Below are positions 1-12,280 of a stretch of 64,000 nucleotides of DNA, piece after piece. A program made the position numbers and the translations under genes. The notes below the pieces were generated by a model. That model was not told the origin of the DNA. It saw only the letters and a list, made by a program, of their open reading frames with translations, and made no database searches. The DNA comes from Hibiscus mutabilis (Eukaryota; Streptophyta; Magnoliopsida; Malvales; Malvaceae), in NCBI GenBank assembly GCA_019671005.1, contig CM033752.1, forward strand, positions 21,584,969 to 21,648,968, in the 5' to 3' direction. The first letter of the stretch is position 1. Every line of letters starts with the position of its first letter.

Positions 1-1520
1 ACAAAATGATTGTGTCACATGCACCCTCGGGATCCACGCCCACTATGCTGAGTGCACTGTCGAGGTGCTTCATGTTTATGGGGAGCAAAGAGCATCCTGA
101 GTACGTACTCATCTTCACATTCACGTTAGACACTACGGTGTCATTTCAAGATGACTCGCATACCTCGATCTCATATAGCGTACTTTGGGCAATGATAAAA
201 GAATCATGTCGCGTAAATGAATCATGTCATGTAAACAAATCATGTTACGTATATGAATCATGTCATGAATATGAACCATGCCATGTATATGAAATATGTC
301 ATGTATATGAACCATGCCATGAATACGAAACATGCCATGTATATGACTTAAATCACGTATATAAATCATGTAAGGTAAAAGAATCATGTCATGAAAATGA
401 ATCAAGTTATTTATATGAATCATGTCATGTATATGAATCATGACATGTATACAAATTATGTTACGTATATGAATTATGCCATGTACACATATCATGTTAT
501 GTATATGAATTAAGTCATGTATATGAATGATGTCACATATTTGAATCAAGCCACACATATGAGTTATGACACGTATATGATTTCTACCATGTAAATAATT
601 CTTGCCATATATATGAATTTATACCATGTATATGAAGTATGTCATGCATGTGAATTATATCATATATATATATAAATCATGTCATGCATGTGAATTATGC
701 CATGTGTTTGAAATATGCCATGTACGTGAACTATGCCATGTATATGATTTACTTGATAATAATAACAAGATGATACATGATTCGGATGTTACATGTTACT
801 TGCTACATATGTTATATGATAATTGATACAAATGTTACATGATTACATGATACATGAATAAGAAGTTACATGTCACATGACCGAGAAGCACATGACATAC
901 ATGATAGAAAGGTTACATGATAGATGATAGAATACATTTTATTCAAATGATGGCATAAAGAAAGCATGACCACAATATAGCACATGATATGCAAATGATT
1001 GCATGATGAAAGCATGTCTATGATAGAGAATATATTATGCAATAATAACATGATTTATATGATAGTTATGATACATGACATATGTACATTTTGATATACT
1101 TGCCATGTTATAGAGAAAACATAATGCACTTTTATATATGACATACTGTATTACATTATTTCATGTTTTTAAAATAAATAAGTTTAACTGCCTCACTAAG
1201 TTCGTACTTAGCGTGTGATTGTTTCACACGTAGGTCAAGTTGGAGCACTTGAAGAGGAGTCAAGCATGCTGTTCAAGCTACAATCTGCAGAACATCAGTA
1301 AGACATTCTAAATTATGACAATCTCTAGTGGGCATGTAAACTATTTACTTACTGATAGTATATGATGCATTAAATTGAATTATAATGATAGATTAAACAA
1401 TCAGCTAGACGATGAATCGTATAGGAATAATAAAAAAAAATTAAGCTTAACTTTCAGTAGCATGTTTAAGTAACATCTAGAATGTATATTCAACTATGAG
1501 TATACGTTATGGGTGTTACA
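1..1520 (+). repeat. Probable 3' part of a Tekay-type LTR
   Basis: No gene is seen here. The stretch ends with gggtgttaca at 1511-1520, like the GTTACA end of the Tekay LTRs elsewhere in the window. At 1191-1200 it carries cctcactaag, a string also found in the Tekay-1 LTR (near 17345) and, inverted, near 42740 and 62510. Between these marks and the left edge lies an 18-bp minisatellite and then, to about 1080, a degenerate acatgat-rich stretch. The LTR start would be outside the window. This is inference from ends and landmarks; no second copy is present to align. Confidence 0.42.
201..750. repeat. 18-bp minisatellite, about 30 copies
   Basis: Tandem units of 18 bp, typically gaatcatgtcatgtatat with substitutions, run almost without phase breaks; one unit near 600-620 is 1 bp longer and a TA expansion lies near 661-674. 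Because 18 is a multiple of three, the array is open for long stretches on both strands, giving hexapeptide-repeat ORFs (about 6-443 plus, 133-558 minus) that I regard as by-products. Beyond 750 the same acatgat theme continues irregularly to about 1080. Confidence 0.9.
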
Positions 1521-2060
1521 CTCTATGTCAAATTAAATTCTTAAAGACTAGTCCGATGCATGTTATGAAGCGCACAGTGTTTAAAAATGGCTTAAGAATT
1601 ATGAGGCTCGTTGGACCATAAATAGAAGATGTTGGTGCTAAGAAATTCTTAGTTATCAAATTCTTAATAATTGATTCCAAATGGTTGTGAATCAAAGGGA
1701 ATGGTTTAATTAATCACTCATGCTTGGAATGATTTCAAGAACTTCCGTAAGCTTAAAAGAAGAGATCCATAAATGGATAATTCAAAGACAATATGAGAGT
1801 GCATGTCTAGGATTGGTTCTTTGAAAGACTTAGTATTTAAGAGTGCCTAGTGCACCACCTCTCTTTCATAAGTTACCTACATGATGCACTGTTCATTATT
1901 GTTCTTTCTATTAAGACTGTGTGAACTTTTGTTTTAGGGTTTTTCCTATCATCTTACAGAAGTTGGAATTTATATTTATATTTCTGTTTTTGGTTTTTAG
2001 TCTTAGACTAAATTCCTGACGTTTAACAGATTCATAATACTTTGGTTTTGGATTGTGACT
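1521..2060 (+). other. Unassigned stretch before Copia-A gag
   Basis: No convincing coding sequence or repeat is seen. By position it would hold the 5' LTR and leader of Copia-A, but I cannot find the TGTTGGAAAATG start of that element's 3' LTR here, so the 5' LTR is either lost or too diverged. Confidence 0.3.
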
Positions 2061-2069
2061 ATGTGACAC

Positions 2070-2400
2070 AATGGAAAAAAACCAATGAAATTCATTGGAA
2101 AGAATTTCAAGACGTGGCAACAGAAGATGTTGCATATTTGACCATGATAAACTTGGTCAAAGGAAGATCCTCCTAGTGTTAGAGAGGATGAGGTAAATGT
2201 TGTTGCCATCTCCAGATATTGGTAAGGCAAATATTGCTAAGACAAATATTGCTAGGGCAAACATAGTGAAAGTCAAGAATGACTTCAAACCGCAAATTAG
2301 GCGATGTGTCTCAAGAAGCTAAATTTCATGAGGAAATGCTTCAATTGCCATGAGATAAGAAACAAGTCTTTGGATTACAGACTTCCAAATAAGATCAATG
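2070..2400 (+). pseudogene. gag: Copia-A gag remnant with degenerate zinc knuckle
   Basis: Gag is the structural protein that packages retrotransposon RNA. A Copia-type gag segment resembling the family pattern FKRWQQKML...L appears near 2100-2130 with stops after it. The acidic EDEVNVVAIS stretch follows near 2175-2215. At 2335-2395 the reading KCFNCHEIRNKSLDYRLPNK corresponds to a CX2CX4HX4C knuckle in which the histidine and last cysteine are lost (Asn and Tyr). It is non-functional. Confidence 0.65.
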
Positions 2401-2689
2401 TCGTGAAATTTTTTTGTCATAACAATTGATATGGCGAACAATTGTTTGAGGGAAAATTTTTTACCTTCATGATAGAACAAACTAGTGTTTTGCTTAAAAG
2501 CAAAGATGTTAAAGAGAAATTATTATCTATAATCAGGATGTTGAAACCCAAAATTAACAAATTGATTAATTTGGGGAGAAACGCTATGTGAGTAACGCTG
2601 CAACATCCAAGGGTACAATGATTTTGAAGATAAGAATTGAAACTTCAAAATGTGCCTAACATGTGGGGGAAGTTGTTCTATTAATTACC

Positions 2690-3910
2690 TTAATAAGGTA
2701 TCTCAAAATAAAAGAGACATGACACCATATGAGTTATGGAAGGAAATAAAACCTTCCTAAAACTACATAAAAATGTGGGGGTGTCTTGCAAAGGTAATGT
2801 TCCCATTACCGAATTAAATGAAAATAAGTTGACTATATTTTCACAGACTATGTAGAACATAGTAACGAATATCAATTTATTGTGCACAAATAGATTCACA
2901 AGAATGTGATAATGTAAACAAAGAATGACTCATTCTTTGAAAAATAGGAAAGTTGATCTTAGTTCAATGAAATGAACTTTGGAGATCATCAATGAAAATA
3001 GTCCATACGTTCAACGAAAGGTTGAAACAAAAACATTGTCATGATGACAAATAAGAGTGTGACAAATGTGATCCTATGTTGATGACATACTTATTGTTAT
3101 AAGTAACAATGAAATGGCAAACATACCAAAAACATGTCAAATTCAAGATTGACATGGAAAATATGAGATTGACAGACTTGATCTTGGGCATCCAGATCAA
3201 GCAGTCACTTGAAGGTCTTATATTGAGACAGTTACATTACGTGGACAAGAGAGATTTGGCAAGGACAATTTTGGTATAGCCAGAACTCCAATAAAAACCA
3301 GCCAACATTTGTTGAAATGGAATATGCAAGATAAGTGTTTTTACTATAAGCAGATTCACAAGCAATCCAAGAGAAAATCATTGAAAAACGATTGTGAGGG
3401 TATTGAGATATCTTAGATATACTCAAGATTATGGGTTGCATTATTCCATAGATCCTACTGTTTAGAAGGATACTCCGATGCTAGTTGGATATCTGATATT
3501 TAAGATATCAATGGCACAAGTAGATGGAAATCCTCAAGACAAGTGGTTATAACCAGATCCATAATGGAATCTTAGTTTATAGTTCTAGACAAGTCTAGAG
3601 AAGAAGTCAATGGCTTCAGACTTTCTTGGAGGATATTCTTGAATGGTCAAAGCATGTGCCCACAATATGCATACATTGTGATGGCCAATCGTAAGCTAGT
3701 AAAACACATAGCTTTGTGTATAATTGTAAGTCGAGACATATGCGTCGTCGATATAACACCATTAGACAACTGATCTCAAATGGAGTTATCTCTATTGATT
3801 ATGTAAGATCAAAGGATAACATTGCGGATTCGCTAGCCAAAGGGTTAAATCGAGATCAAGTTGAGAAAACATCGAAAGGAATGGGACTAAAGCCCATGAA
3901 AATTTAAGGC
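2690..3910 (+). pseudogene. pol: Copia-A pol remnant: integrase end, RT, RNase H
   Basis: The integrase C-terminal motif (TPYELWK, then WGCLA) can be read at 2690-2815. The RT active-site string YVDDILIV is at about 3072-3095, with stops and frame changes on both sides. The best-preserved part is 3716-3907, a 63-codon open stretch with the Copia RNase H tail (SRHMRRRYNTIRQL, then NIADSLAKGLNRDQVEK). It ends in a natural stop at 3905-3907, and a 3' untranslated region follows up to the polypurine tract at 4453. The stretch 3908-4452 has no coding signal. Confidence 0.75.
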
Positions 3911-4463
3911 GCTATGTGAAGGAAAACCCTTCCTAGTTGACTAGAGATCCCAAAATCTAGGTTCAAAGGGACAACCTAATTGCATAGACCTATGCGATCA
4001 CTATGGGGGTTCTTCTCCCAAGTCCGATCCTATGATGTAAACAGTGACAAAAATGGGATAGGCTAAGCAAAAGCTTTTAATGACCATTGTGTGCTTTGGT
4101 GAGCTGAGCAATATAAGTCACTTATGTTAGAGTGAAGTGGGGCCGCTTCAAGGAGACTGTTGGGCATAGTGCTTTCAAACTCTTGCAGAACCATGCGATG
4201 TCCATGGCCATATGGACATAACCATGAGAACAAACACTCTTGTCAAAGAGGTAGTTGTGTGGAGTATATCATCGTTTTCACAAACGGCTAAATAGTTCAA
4301 GGACACCACGTCTACTAGATAGCCAATAAAGTAAATATACTTTCACAAGGGAATGTTCAAATAAGGAAACCTATCTATGCTGTGCAACTATCGATCGTAG
4401 AAGCTATCACCACATCGAGTTAAAATGTTTTGATAAATCATCAATTTCATTCATGTGGGGGAT

Positions 4464-5002
4464 TGTTGGAAAATGTGAGGAAAATGGTAACTTTGAGCCA
4501 TATTTCGAATGGGTAAAGGTGGAGATTCGAATAAGGATTCTATTGGGTCTTATTCTACTCCATGAGAACTTTACAACGGTATCTCATATGCTCAAAACGG
4601 TTGAGTAATGAATGAGAAATTGATGCTCAAAGTAAGGTAGTTGTGAATTGAATAAGGAAGTGAAAACCCCCTATCCCACATTGATGGGATAAATGGAATG
4701 AGAAGTGTTTATAAACACTTGCCCACTTTGTGATCATTGAATGACTTGAATAGAAACTGTGCCTCGCGTGCAGGGGGTGCAAATCCAATCCCATTTGGGC
4801 TGGGGCACACCCGCACTAGTGCTTAAGCAACTAATCTCGCTATTGCTCTTATCTTGGTTTTTAACTCAAAATTTAAGAAATTCTTTCGCATTAGTGGGGG
4901 AATGATGGTAATGCTCAAAGACTGTAAGAGCACTTATACCACATGGATAAGAATCATCACTTGGTCGAGTTTAAGGAGTGTTCCTTACCCTTCTTTATTG
5001 AA
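4464..5002 (+). repeat. Copia-A 3' LTR
   Basis: The LTR start TGTTGGAAAATG at 4464 directly follows a purine-rich tract (atgtggggga, 4453-4462). It contains cccacattgatggg and a TATA-like tttataaac near 4707-4716 in the usual Copia LTR order. The right end is not certain: the sequence runs into the Copia-B LTR at 5003, and a second purine-rich start (agtgggggaatg, near 4892) hints at another LTR fragment inside. No 5' partner was found. Confidence 0.6.
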
Positions 5003-5821
5003 TGTGGTAAGACAACTCCCCCGCATGCGCGCACCGCCGTCCGTCCGGTCGAGTGGTCGTGGTCATGGTAACCCGTGTCTTCGACACATCAGCTCGCGTT
5101 TCTTCTTTTTAGAGAAAATTCGAAAGAATTTCCTTACTATTTATTTATTAAAAAAGTGTTAAAAAATTTAATCCTTTGTTTTATACTAGATTAAAACCAC
5201 AACTCATAATTCGGGATATTATTTTTACGATTACAAGAACGTGTAAAATACAGGTTTACAACACTGTAATAAGTTGTAATTAAGACGCGTTTACAACACT
5301 ATTTTATTGCCATGTAATACATTGTCAGTACAATTGCAGTACATAATGAATCTGGATAGTTTCGAGGCTAGATTCATTCTTTCGGTATAGTTGTTATTTG
5401 ACAGTCAAACGTTATTAAATCAATCCTGAATTTTATTTAGTAATTATAATTGTGCTTTTTATTGTTTTAACGCTGGTTTTTCCACTATAAATAGAGGCTC
5501 TCTGCAGCTAATTCCAATCATCCAATCATTTTTAGCACACTCATCTCTCTCATTTTCTAAAAGTTTTCTAGTTTTTTTGGTTCTAAGTCAAGAGCAGTAC
5601 CACTGCAAGTCCACTCTAGTATTTGGGTGTACGAATATTTAAAGAGGTCATGCTAACCTTAGGGGACAACCGCCTATAAGCAGCGATTACACACATCAAG
5701 GCGAAATTGTTTCTAAGACAGTGGTTTATAGCATGACACAGTTATTTTATCTGCCTTTATTTTCAATTTATTCTTATCCAGTTAGTGCTAACGATTTAGT
5801 CTTGCAGTAACTGTACCAACA
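5003..5821 (+). repeat. Copia-B 5' LTR
   Basis: It begins TGTGGTAAGACAAC and ends GTACCAACA, and matches 20967-21797 over its length with substitutions and small indels. It holds a GC-rich patch (5020-5100), a shared ttagagaaaattcgaaagaa block, a promoter TATA box and the 3' block ending cttgcagtaactgtaccaac. Both copies are preceded by attgaa. Confidence 0.88.
5485..5497 (+). promoter_or_regulatory. TATA box of Copia-B 5' LTR
   Basis: The string ctataaatagagg is a textbook plant TATA box in the middle of the LTR. The corresponding place in the 3' LTR (near 21460) reads ttttaaatagtgg, so only the 5' copy keeps the consensus. Confidence 0.65.
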
Positions 5822-5850
5822 ATGCAGAAATAATTTATTTATACTACAAG

Positions 5851-6752
5851 ATGTCAAATCTAAAGATTTTCCTAGACTTGTCCAAGTTAGACGCACTTGA
5901 CGGGACTAACTATCGAAGGTGGTCCCAATGGATCATCATCTTCTTCGAACAATATGAGATTGACTACGTGCTGTTTGAGGATCCACCAAAACACACTTCA
6001 TCACACTTAGCACTGCCTTTGACGCTACTACCACTCACTCTCTCACTAGTGAGGTTGTCCAAACCGTACCTGCTGCCACCTCTACTTAGAAATCATTGGA
6101 AAAGTTTGATAAGGACAACAAGATTGTTCGTGGCTATCTCCTAAGTCACATGCCGAACAAACTATTTAACATGTTTCTCAAGGAAAAAAGTGCAAAGGCT
6201 ATATGAGACACGCTGGAGAAGAAGTATGGAGCCGATGATACAGGCATAAAATGTACGTGGTCAGGGAATGGCTAAAATTCCAGATGTCCGATGATAAACC
6301 AATCATGGACCAGGTCTATGATTACGAGAAGCTGGTCTCCGACATTCTAGCTAGGGGCATGGAGATGTGAGAAGTGTTGCAAGCAAATGTTCTCATTGAG
6401 ATACTGTCCTAGTCATGGTCTGATTACCGCAACTCCCTAAAACACAACAAGAGGGTATTCAAAATAGATGAGCTAGTCAGTCATATGAGATAGAAGAAGC
6501 CAACTGACTTAAGGATAAGTTGATCTCCTCTAATAATCTTTCATTTAAGGCTAATCTAGTTGAATCTGGGTTTACCTCAGGGTCCAAGTTCACTAAGCCC
6601 AAAAAACGAGAAAGCCAGAAGCAGAAAGCCAAAACTCAAAAGACTACCAAATTCAAAAGGCCTGTGAAAGATAAAGCTCCATCAAAACCCTTCAACTGTT
6701 ATATGTGCGGATGGGCCAGACAAAAAACTTGCCAGTGCCAACAACGGTAAGA
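5851..6752 (+). pseudogene. gag: Copia-B gag
   Basis: The start is the ATG at 5851, the first in the frame carrying the Copia gag signature LDGTNYRRWSQ; the frame stays open to 6144. A frameshift and several stops follow. Further gag sequence can be recognised from about 6160 and in the open stretch 6520-6750, which is basic and ends in a zinc knuckle reading FNCYMCGWARQKTCQC. There the expected histidine of CX2CX4HX4C is replaced by glutamine. The protein would bind element RNA; this copy is dead. Tekay-1 cuts the frame about 60 bp further on, at 6810. Confidence 0.8.
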
Positions 6753-6804
6753 CCACTAGAATGAGAACAAGCCACAAATAAACATTACTGAGAATACTGA
6801 CGAT

Positions 6805-6809
6805 GTCAT
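6805..6809 (+). other. Target-site duplication of Tekay-1, left copy
   Basis: GTCAT lies directly before the LTR start at 6810 and recurs directly after the 3' LTR at 18723-18727. This is the 5-bp duplication that integration of a Gypsy element leaves. Confidence 0.95.
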
Positions 6810-9800
6810 TGTAACACCCCGGTTTTGGGCCTAGGAGTTTTCTAGGTGGTTTAGACGGTCCGTTGGATCGAATTGGAGGATTCGAGTCAATTTCAGGATC
6901 TAATTTGAAACCAATATTTTTGGGTGAGATAAAAATATGAATAAATAATCTAAAGTCATTATTTATTATTGAAATAATTTTGGTAAAGTCAATTTTGCAA
7001 AAAAGATATCGCGAAATTAGACATTTTGGTTAGTGACCAAAATGTAAAGTTTTAAAAATGTTTTTAGTGACTATTTTGTAAAAGTGTCAAAACTTTGAAT
7101 CTTTAAGGAGTTATTTACCCAAAGTCTAATTTCAGACTTTTTCCCTTAATTGGCTATTTTTAATGATTTTAAAATAATATAAAAAGGTTGGTGAATTAAA
7201 TGGATAGTTAAAAAGCTTTAAACAATTTGACGTAACTAACTTTTCTCAAAAATGATTTTCTCTCCAATTTTCCCCAGCCAAAGAATTCTTTTCTCTTAAA
7301 AATTCTTAGGTAAAATCTTATTTTAATTAATCTTTTGATGTCAAATAGAATTATAATGATTTTCTAACAAAATCAAATTGGTTTCTCATTGTTTTGCTAC
7401 GTAAATTCATCCAATTAATGGAAAGATAGCCATTAGAGATTAGATTCATTCTTCTCCTCTAATACAAGGTTCTTTATTAAAATTCTCAAGTTATTAATCC
7501 TTTACATATGTTTTCTAACTTGATTTGATGATTTAAATAAGAAAAATTGGTTAAATTGAGGTTTAATTGTTGGATTTTCGAATGGACTCTGTTTTGCTGA
7601 GTTATTGATTGATTTTAATCATGATTTTGATGTTAAATAATGTTAATAAGTGGTCTTTAACATTGGAATCCCGAAACTATATGAATCTCAAATTTTCTAG
7701 GTTGTTGGTTATGAGTTTTTATAGGTGTTGTGGATGTTTTATGAATGCTGGAGGTATAAGGATGTTTTGATGTGTTTTTAGATGTTAATTGATGTTAATT
7801 GGTGGGTTAAAACATTAGCTTTTTGGCTGGGTTAAGTTTGGAAGACGTTTGGTGTTGATTTAGGTTGTTCTAGAGTAAAATGGGGTAATGGATGTTGAGG
7901 ATTTGTGTTGTTGTGTTGTTGATTGCATTTTGATGCAATGTATCCTCCATTTCTGTGTGGATGAAATAGGGGAAGTTGGTCCTCAATCTTGAGTAATTGT
8001 TTTGGAAGCTTTGGAGGCGAGGTTATCGTATCGGCAAGTGAGACCTTGCGTGTCGGTGAGTGAGAATGAGATTTACAGCTTTTCAAAGGTTTGAAAGTTG
8101 TGTTTGGGAGTTTAGATGAAGATTAAAACACTGGTTATGCATGTTTTGATCACGGACTAATGTTGGAAATTGGTTACATAATAATGTTGATGCATTTGGG
8201 ATTAATGCACGTTTTGTTAATGTATATGAACATTGGTTAATGCAAGTTTTATTGCATTGGTTAAATGATTTGGATGATGCATATGAAAACAGTGAGTTAT
8301 TGTTAATAAAATGAATTATATTGGCAAGTGATGGTATGAAAAAGGTTTGAAAATGTTATCGGATATAGTTGGTCGTCTATAGGATTGATAGTGCACTATA
8401 AAAGTCACCTTGGATGTTGAGGGGTTTTGATTCGTGTACCAAAAACTCCATCCGAGTACCCTAACGGTCGAGGGGTTTTGATCTTTGTACCGAAGACTCC
8501 CGTTAGTGGGTTATGCGTCCAATTGATGTGTGGGGTTGTGAATGTACCTTTGATTCCGGTTGTGATGGCATGAGTGTTGGGAACACTTGTTGAATATGTG
8601 TATCCGATGTTATGTTTTGTAAAGTGGAATTTGATTGATGATCACTTGTAAGCCAATATAATTGACAATGTGTCATGAGGTGGATTATGTTGTTTTGTGT
8701 GGATTTAAATATGTTTCAATCTTGAAGCCTTGCATTAGTAGTATGCATGAGAAAGCTTAAATTGAGGGTAGTAAATGGAACTTTACTGTTGAATCCATAA
8801 TACATGATGCATATGGTTTATTATGCTGTTTTATAAATGTTAAGTGCATGGTTTGGGCATGGAATGATGTTGTGATGCTGATTTAAAAGTTCTTTGGAAA
8901 GTGGTTTTCAAAAGGATTGTTAAATGGTTTAAAATGCATTGATGGTGTTTAGTTTTTAAGCATTCCTCAGTAAGCCTAGTGTGCTTGCGCTCTTTTTTTT
9001 CCATCAATGAAGAGAATTAAAGGTTGCGAGAATCGAGGAAGTAAAGAAAGATTTCCAAGGACTTGTTTTCAAACTATGGTTTGAACGTTATATAGTAGTA
9101 ATAAGGGTAATGTGTCAAATGCTGATTTGAGAGGGTTGTTTGGTGAACACCTTGTACGTGCAAGTTTTCATTGTTGGTTTGGTTTTGTAAGTAGTTTAAA
9201 GTGCTTGAGATGTGGTTAGATTTATGTTTTGGATGTTGATTAGGGAGCATGTCTATAGACTTTGCGGTTGATTATGCTAAGCTTGCTAGGATTGCTTAAA
9301 ATGCTAGATTGTTGTTGTCAAGCATGCCTCTAATGTTACATGATGATTAGATATGTATTAAGGTTGTTTTGAGTGAGCCAAAGTGTAATATGTTAGACCT
9401 AGAGGTCATTGCAAGCCTCTGTGTACTTGTACGGGTACCTAAGGATCGATACGCATGGTCTGGAAAGGCTCAATCCTTTGAGAATTAACAAAGGGTATCG
9501 GTACGCTTAGCCACCGTATCGGTACACCTTGAGGAAAATTTGTACTGGTGTTGGTACACGAGTTCGACTACTGGTACAATCCCTTTAATTTTTAAGAACC
9601 GTATCGATACGCGGGGTACCATATCGATATGCATCTTGGTCACTGGAATTCTAAATTTTGAGAAAACACAAGGGGGATCGATACAAGGTCAAAGCTGTAT
9701 CGGTACGGGATAGTCAACACACCATATCGATACAGTTGAACATGTTTTGATACAAGTAGCCGTTAAGTTCGTTAATCTGTATTAGTACGAGCTTGGAAAT

Positions 9801-10212
9801 CTTGTTGTTTCTGTGTAAATCAATTTGCGGAAGTTTGGAAATTTTGCAGTTTAGTCCCTAAATGTTATGTATGCAATTGAAGGAGTTCAAATTATTGTTT
9901 TGAGCTAGAATTTAACCTGTGAGCATGAAACTGGACTAATTATGGATTCGTAATACAATTTGTATCAAAGATCTTATTTTTGGTGAAGATTACGTTTTAG
10001 TCTCTAATGCACGTATTGAGCAATTGAACCCCGATTTGAAATCTACTTTCAATGAAACACTACTGCTGAAGCATGTACACCATAGGAATTAATTTGATGC
10101 ATCTAGACAAGATAAAAAATGGATCGGTTTAGGTTATTAGCTCAAGTTTGCTTCGGCAAACCTAATATGATCCTTTTAGTTTAGTTTATGCTAGGCTGGG
10201 CTAAGAGTTACA
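6810..10212 (+). repeat. Tekay-1 5' LTR
   Basis: It runs from TGTAACACCCC to gagttaca, followed by the primer site. Landmarks are a TATA-like aatataaaaagg at 7176-7187, a cctcagtaag block near 8964, and a cluster of gtatcggtac/atcgatacg motifs at about 9425-9800. Compared with the 3' copy it lacks about 85 bp near 8117, and it lacks the 105-bp duplication described below. It contains no element gene. Confidence 0.93.
7176..7187 (+). promoter_or_regulatory. Candidate TATA box of Tekay-1 LTR
   Basis: The string aatataaaaagg recurs at the matching place in the 3' LTR (near 15484-15498). The assignment rests on sequence and position only. Confidence 0.4.
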
Positions 10213-10217
10213 TTTGG

Positions 10218-10230
10218 TGGTATCAGAGCT
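10218..10230 (+). other. Primer-binding site (initiator Met tRNA type)
   Basis: The string tggtatcagagct lies five bases after the 5' LTR end. TGGTATCAGAGC is the standard plant retrotransposon site complementary to the 3' end of initiator methionine tRNA, where minus-strand DNA synthesis starts. Confidence 0.93.
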
Positions 10231-10470
10231 AGGTTACGAAAAATTAGGATGCTGTTGTTAATTGTTCAGCGATGTTTGCTATGCACGATGATTGTTTATA
10301 TGTACGGTGTTTGAAATACGTCATGTTGGGGGTATTTTGGGGACATATTGCCTTATTACTATAGTTATGAATGATTTTGGTTTGAAATGGAAGTCTTGGA
10401 TCTTTGCTTGAAGCTAGCCTGATTGATTTTGTTTTGGTGTAATTATCATGTCTTAGATACGTTTTATACG

Positions 10471-11641
10471 ATGCCACCAAGGAGAGAATTGCAATCTAGT
10501 GGAAACGCTATTGCCGAAGGGCAAAGAGTAGAGGGCGAGATTGTACATCCTGAGGGATTGTTGCCTCCTCCGCTTAATCCTCACAAGGGAGTGGAGTAAG
10601 TACCACCTGCCCCACCTGGTCCAGTGTATAGTGATATGACTTCTTTGGTTCAGGCGATGACATGAGTGTTCTAGGCCGTGATGGCTGAAGTCCATGTACT
10701 TGCACCAGCACCTACTACTGCTACTAATCTGAGATTGTCATTAGAACGAGTGCGCAGTCTTAGAGGAGTTGAGCTTAGGGGGTTGACACTTGAGGCATCG
10801 GAGGAGTGGTTTGTCAGTACATATCAGATTTTGGATCAGATAGGGTGTAATGATGTGCGTAAGTTGGGATGTGGTGTGTCCCTATTGCATGGTGATGCCT
10901 ATATTTGGTGGACCACTGTGATCACAGGCATGGAAGCCGGTGATGTGACCTGGGAATTCTTCTAAGCTGCTTTCAAGAAGAAACATCTAGGAGTTAGATA
11001 CTTGGGTAAAAAGAAACGTGAGTTCATGGCCTTGGTTCAAGGTAGTATGTCAGTATTCGAGTATGAGGTGCAGTTCGTGAGGCTGAGTCAGTATGTACCT
11101 GAGTTAGTGCCATATGAGAGGCATCGTTGTGAACGATTCTGATATAGCTTGGTGCATGATGTTAAGACATATACGTTGGCCACTGACTATACTGATTTTG
11201 ACATGTTGGTTACACGGGCGAAGGATATTGAGTAGAGTTGGGGTTTATCTCATCGTTCTAGAGGTTCTGGCTAAGGAAAGAGAGCTATAAATTTTGGTTC
11301 TGGGGTGGTCAATCTAAGAGGCACCGTGATAGGAGGTTCCGTCCAGATGCGAGACGTGGCAGAGATGGTGTAGGGTGAGGATCATATGGATAGGGTACGC
11401 AGGTCTATCAGCACATAATGTTTGCTGGGTTTATGGATCGAGAGATTATTTGAGGTGAAATTGCCCACGTTTGGCCAAAGAGGGACAGGCTCCTACGGTT
11501 GTGGCTGTAAATTCTTGCTAGAGTTGTAGGTCTGCAGATCATATGAGACGTGATTGTCCTTTGCTTACTAGAGGTAGGCAGGCACCTGCACCTGTGGTTG
11601 CACCACCTAGAGGATGTGGACGCGGTCGAGGTAACTTTTAA
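10471..11641 (+). pseudogene. gag: Tekay-1 gag
   Basis: The start ATG at 10471 (MPPRRELQ) matches the inverted Tekay-2 gag start (MPSRQELN). The capsid part (EEWFVSTYQILDQIG, ... LLHGDAYIWW) is clear at 10678-10965. A zinc knuckle follows near 11510-11560 with a stop inside (C-stop-SCRSADHMRRDCP), then a Gly/Arg-rich tail to 11641. In-frame stops include TAA at 10597, TGA at 10663, TAG at 10672, TAA at 10963 and TAG at 11233. Each fits a single C-to-T change in a Gln or Arg codon. Gag and protease probably formed one polyprotein, since the frame carries on past 11641. Confidence 0.85.
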
Positions 11642-12280
11642 TTGAGGGAGGAATGATAGATGACTGTAGCGCATACAATGGCAATTTAACCCAAGGATGG
11701 TAGACAGGCTAGGATTTATGCTCATCGCGAAAGGAGGAATGACACGAACGTGATAGCAGGTACCTTTACCTTGCAGCATATGTCATTATTATCTTTGATA
11801 GATTCTGGTTCTACGCATTCATATATTTTGTATGAGCATGCACATTTGCTTGGTATACCAGTATAAATGCTTGGTGTAGGTATGCAAGTAACGAGTTCTT
11901 TTGGAGAGACAGTCATTGCGAAGAAGTTGTATCAGAGATGTCCTCTGATGGTTCAAGGTCATGTGTTTGCGACTGATTTGATAGAGCTGCCGTTTTATGG
12001 GTTTGGCATGATTTTGGGTATGGATTGGTTGTTCGAGCATCGGCCTATGGTTGATTTTGAGACCAAACGGGTTTCGTTGAAACTTGCTGATGATTATGAG
12101 GTGATAGTTGTGGGTGAGAATGTTAAGTTCTAGTCTAATATGGTTTAGAAGCACATAAGTTGATAGAATGTGGGTGCCAGACATATCTAGCTTATGTTAT
12201 GAATCCAAATATGGAAGAAGTGCTGACTAGAGATATCCGTACTGTTTGTGACTTTCCGGGTATGTTTTCGAAATAGTTAC
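11642..12280 (+). pseudogene. pro: Tekay-1 protease
   Basis: This is an aspartic retropepsin that would cut the polyprotein. The catalytic motif reads LIDSGSTHSYI near 11797-11829, and the family tail ILGMDWL is near 12010-12030. An in-frame TAA at about 11865 separates the two halves; the second half is open at 11867-12133. Tekay-2 carries the same region at 48000-48371. Confidence 0.85.

Larger units (their letters stand above)
2061..5002 (+). mobile_element. Copia-A, decayed Ty1/Copia element
   Basis: Remnants appear in Copia order on the plus strand. Gag sequence lies at about 2070-2225 (KTWQQKML-like, then EDEVNVVAIS). A ruined zinc knuckle (CFNCHE...) follows near 2338-2380. The end of integrase is near 2690-2815 (TPYELWKE, then MWGCLAKV), the reverse transcriptase YVDDILIV motif near 3072-3095, and the RNase H tail at 3716-3907. 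The polypurine tract and 3' LTR start at 4453-4464. All domains are interrupted by stops and frameshifts, and the protease and much of integrase cannot be read. It predates the Copia-B LTR that abuts it at 5003. Confidence 0.8.

Noticed and set aside
6..558. Long repeat-peptide frames (145 codons plus, 141 codons minus)
   Set aside because: They follow from an 18-bp tandem repeat that is free of stops in several frames; there is no start context or homology to support a gene.
201..750. CRISPR-like array
   Set aside because: Units are contiguous with no spacers, and the surroundings are plant retrotransposons.
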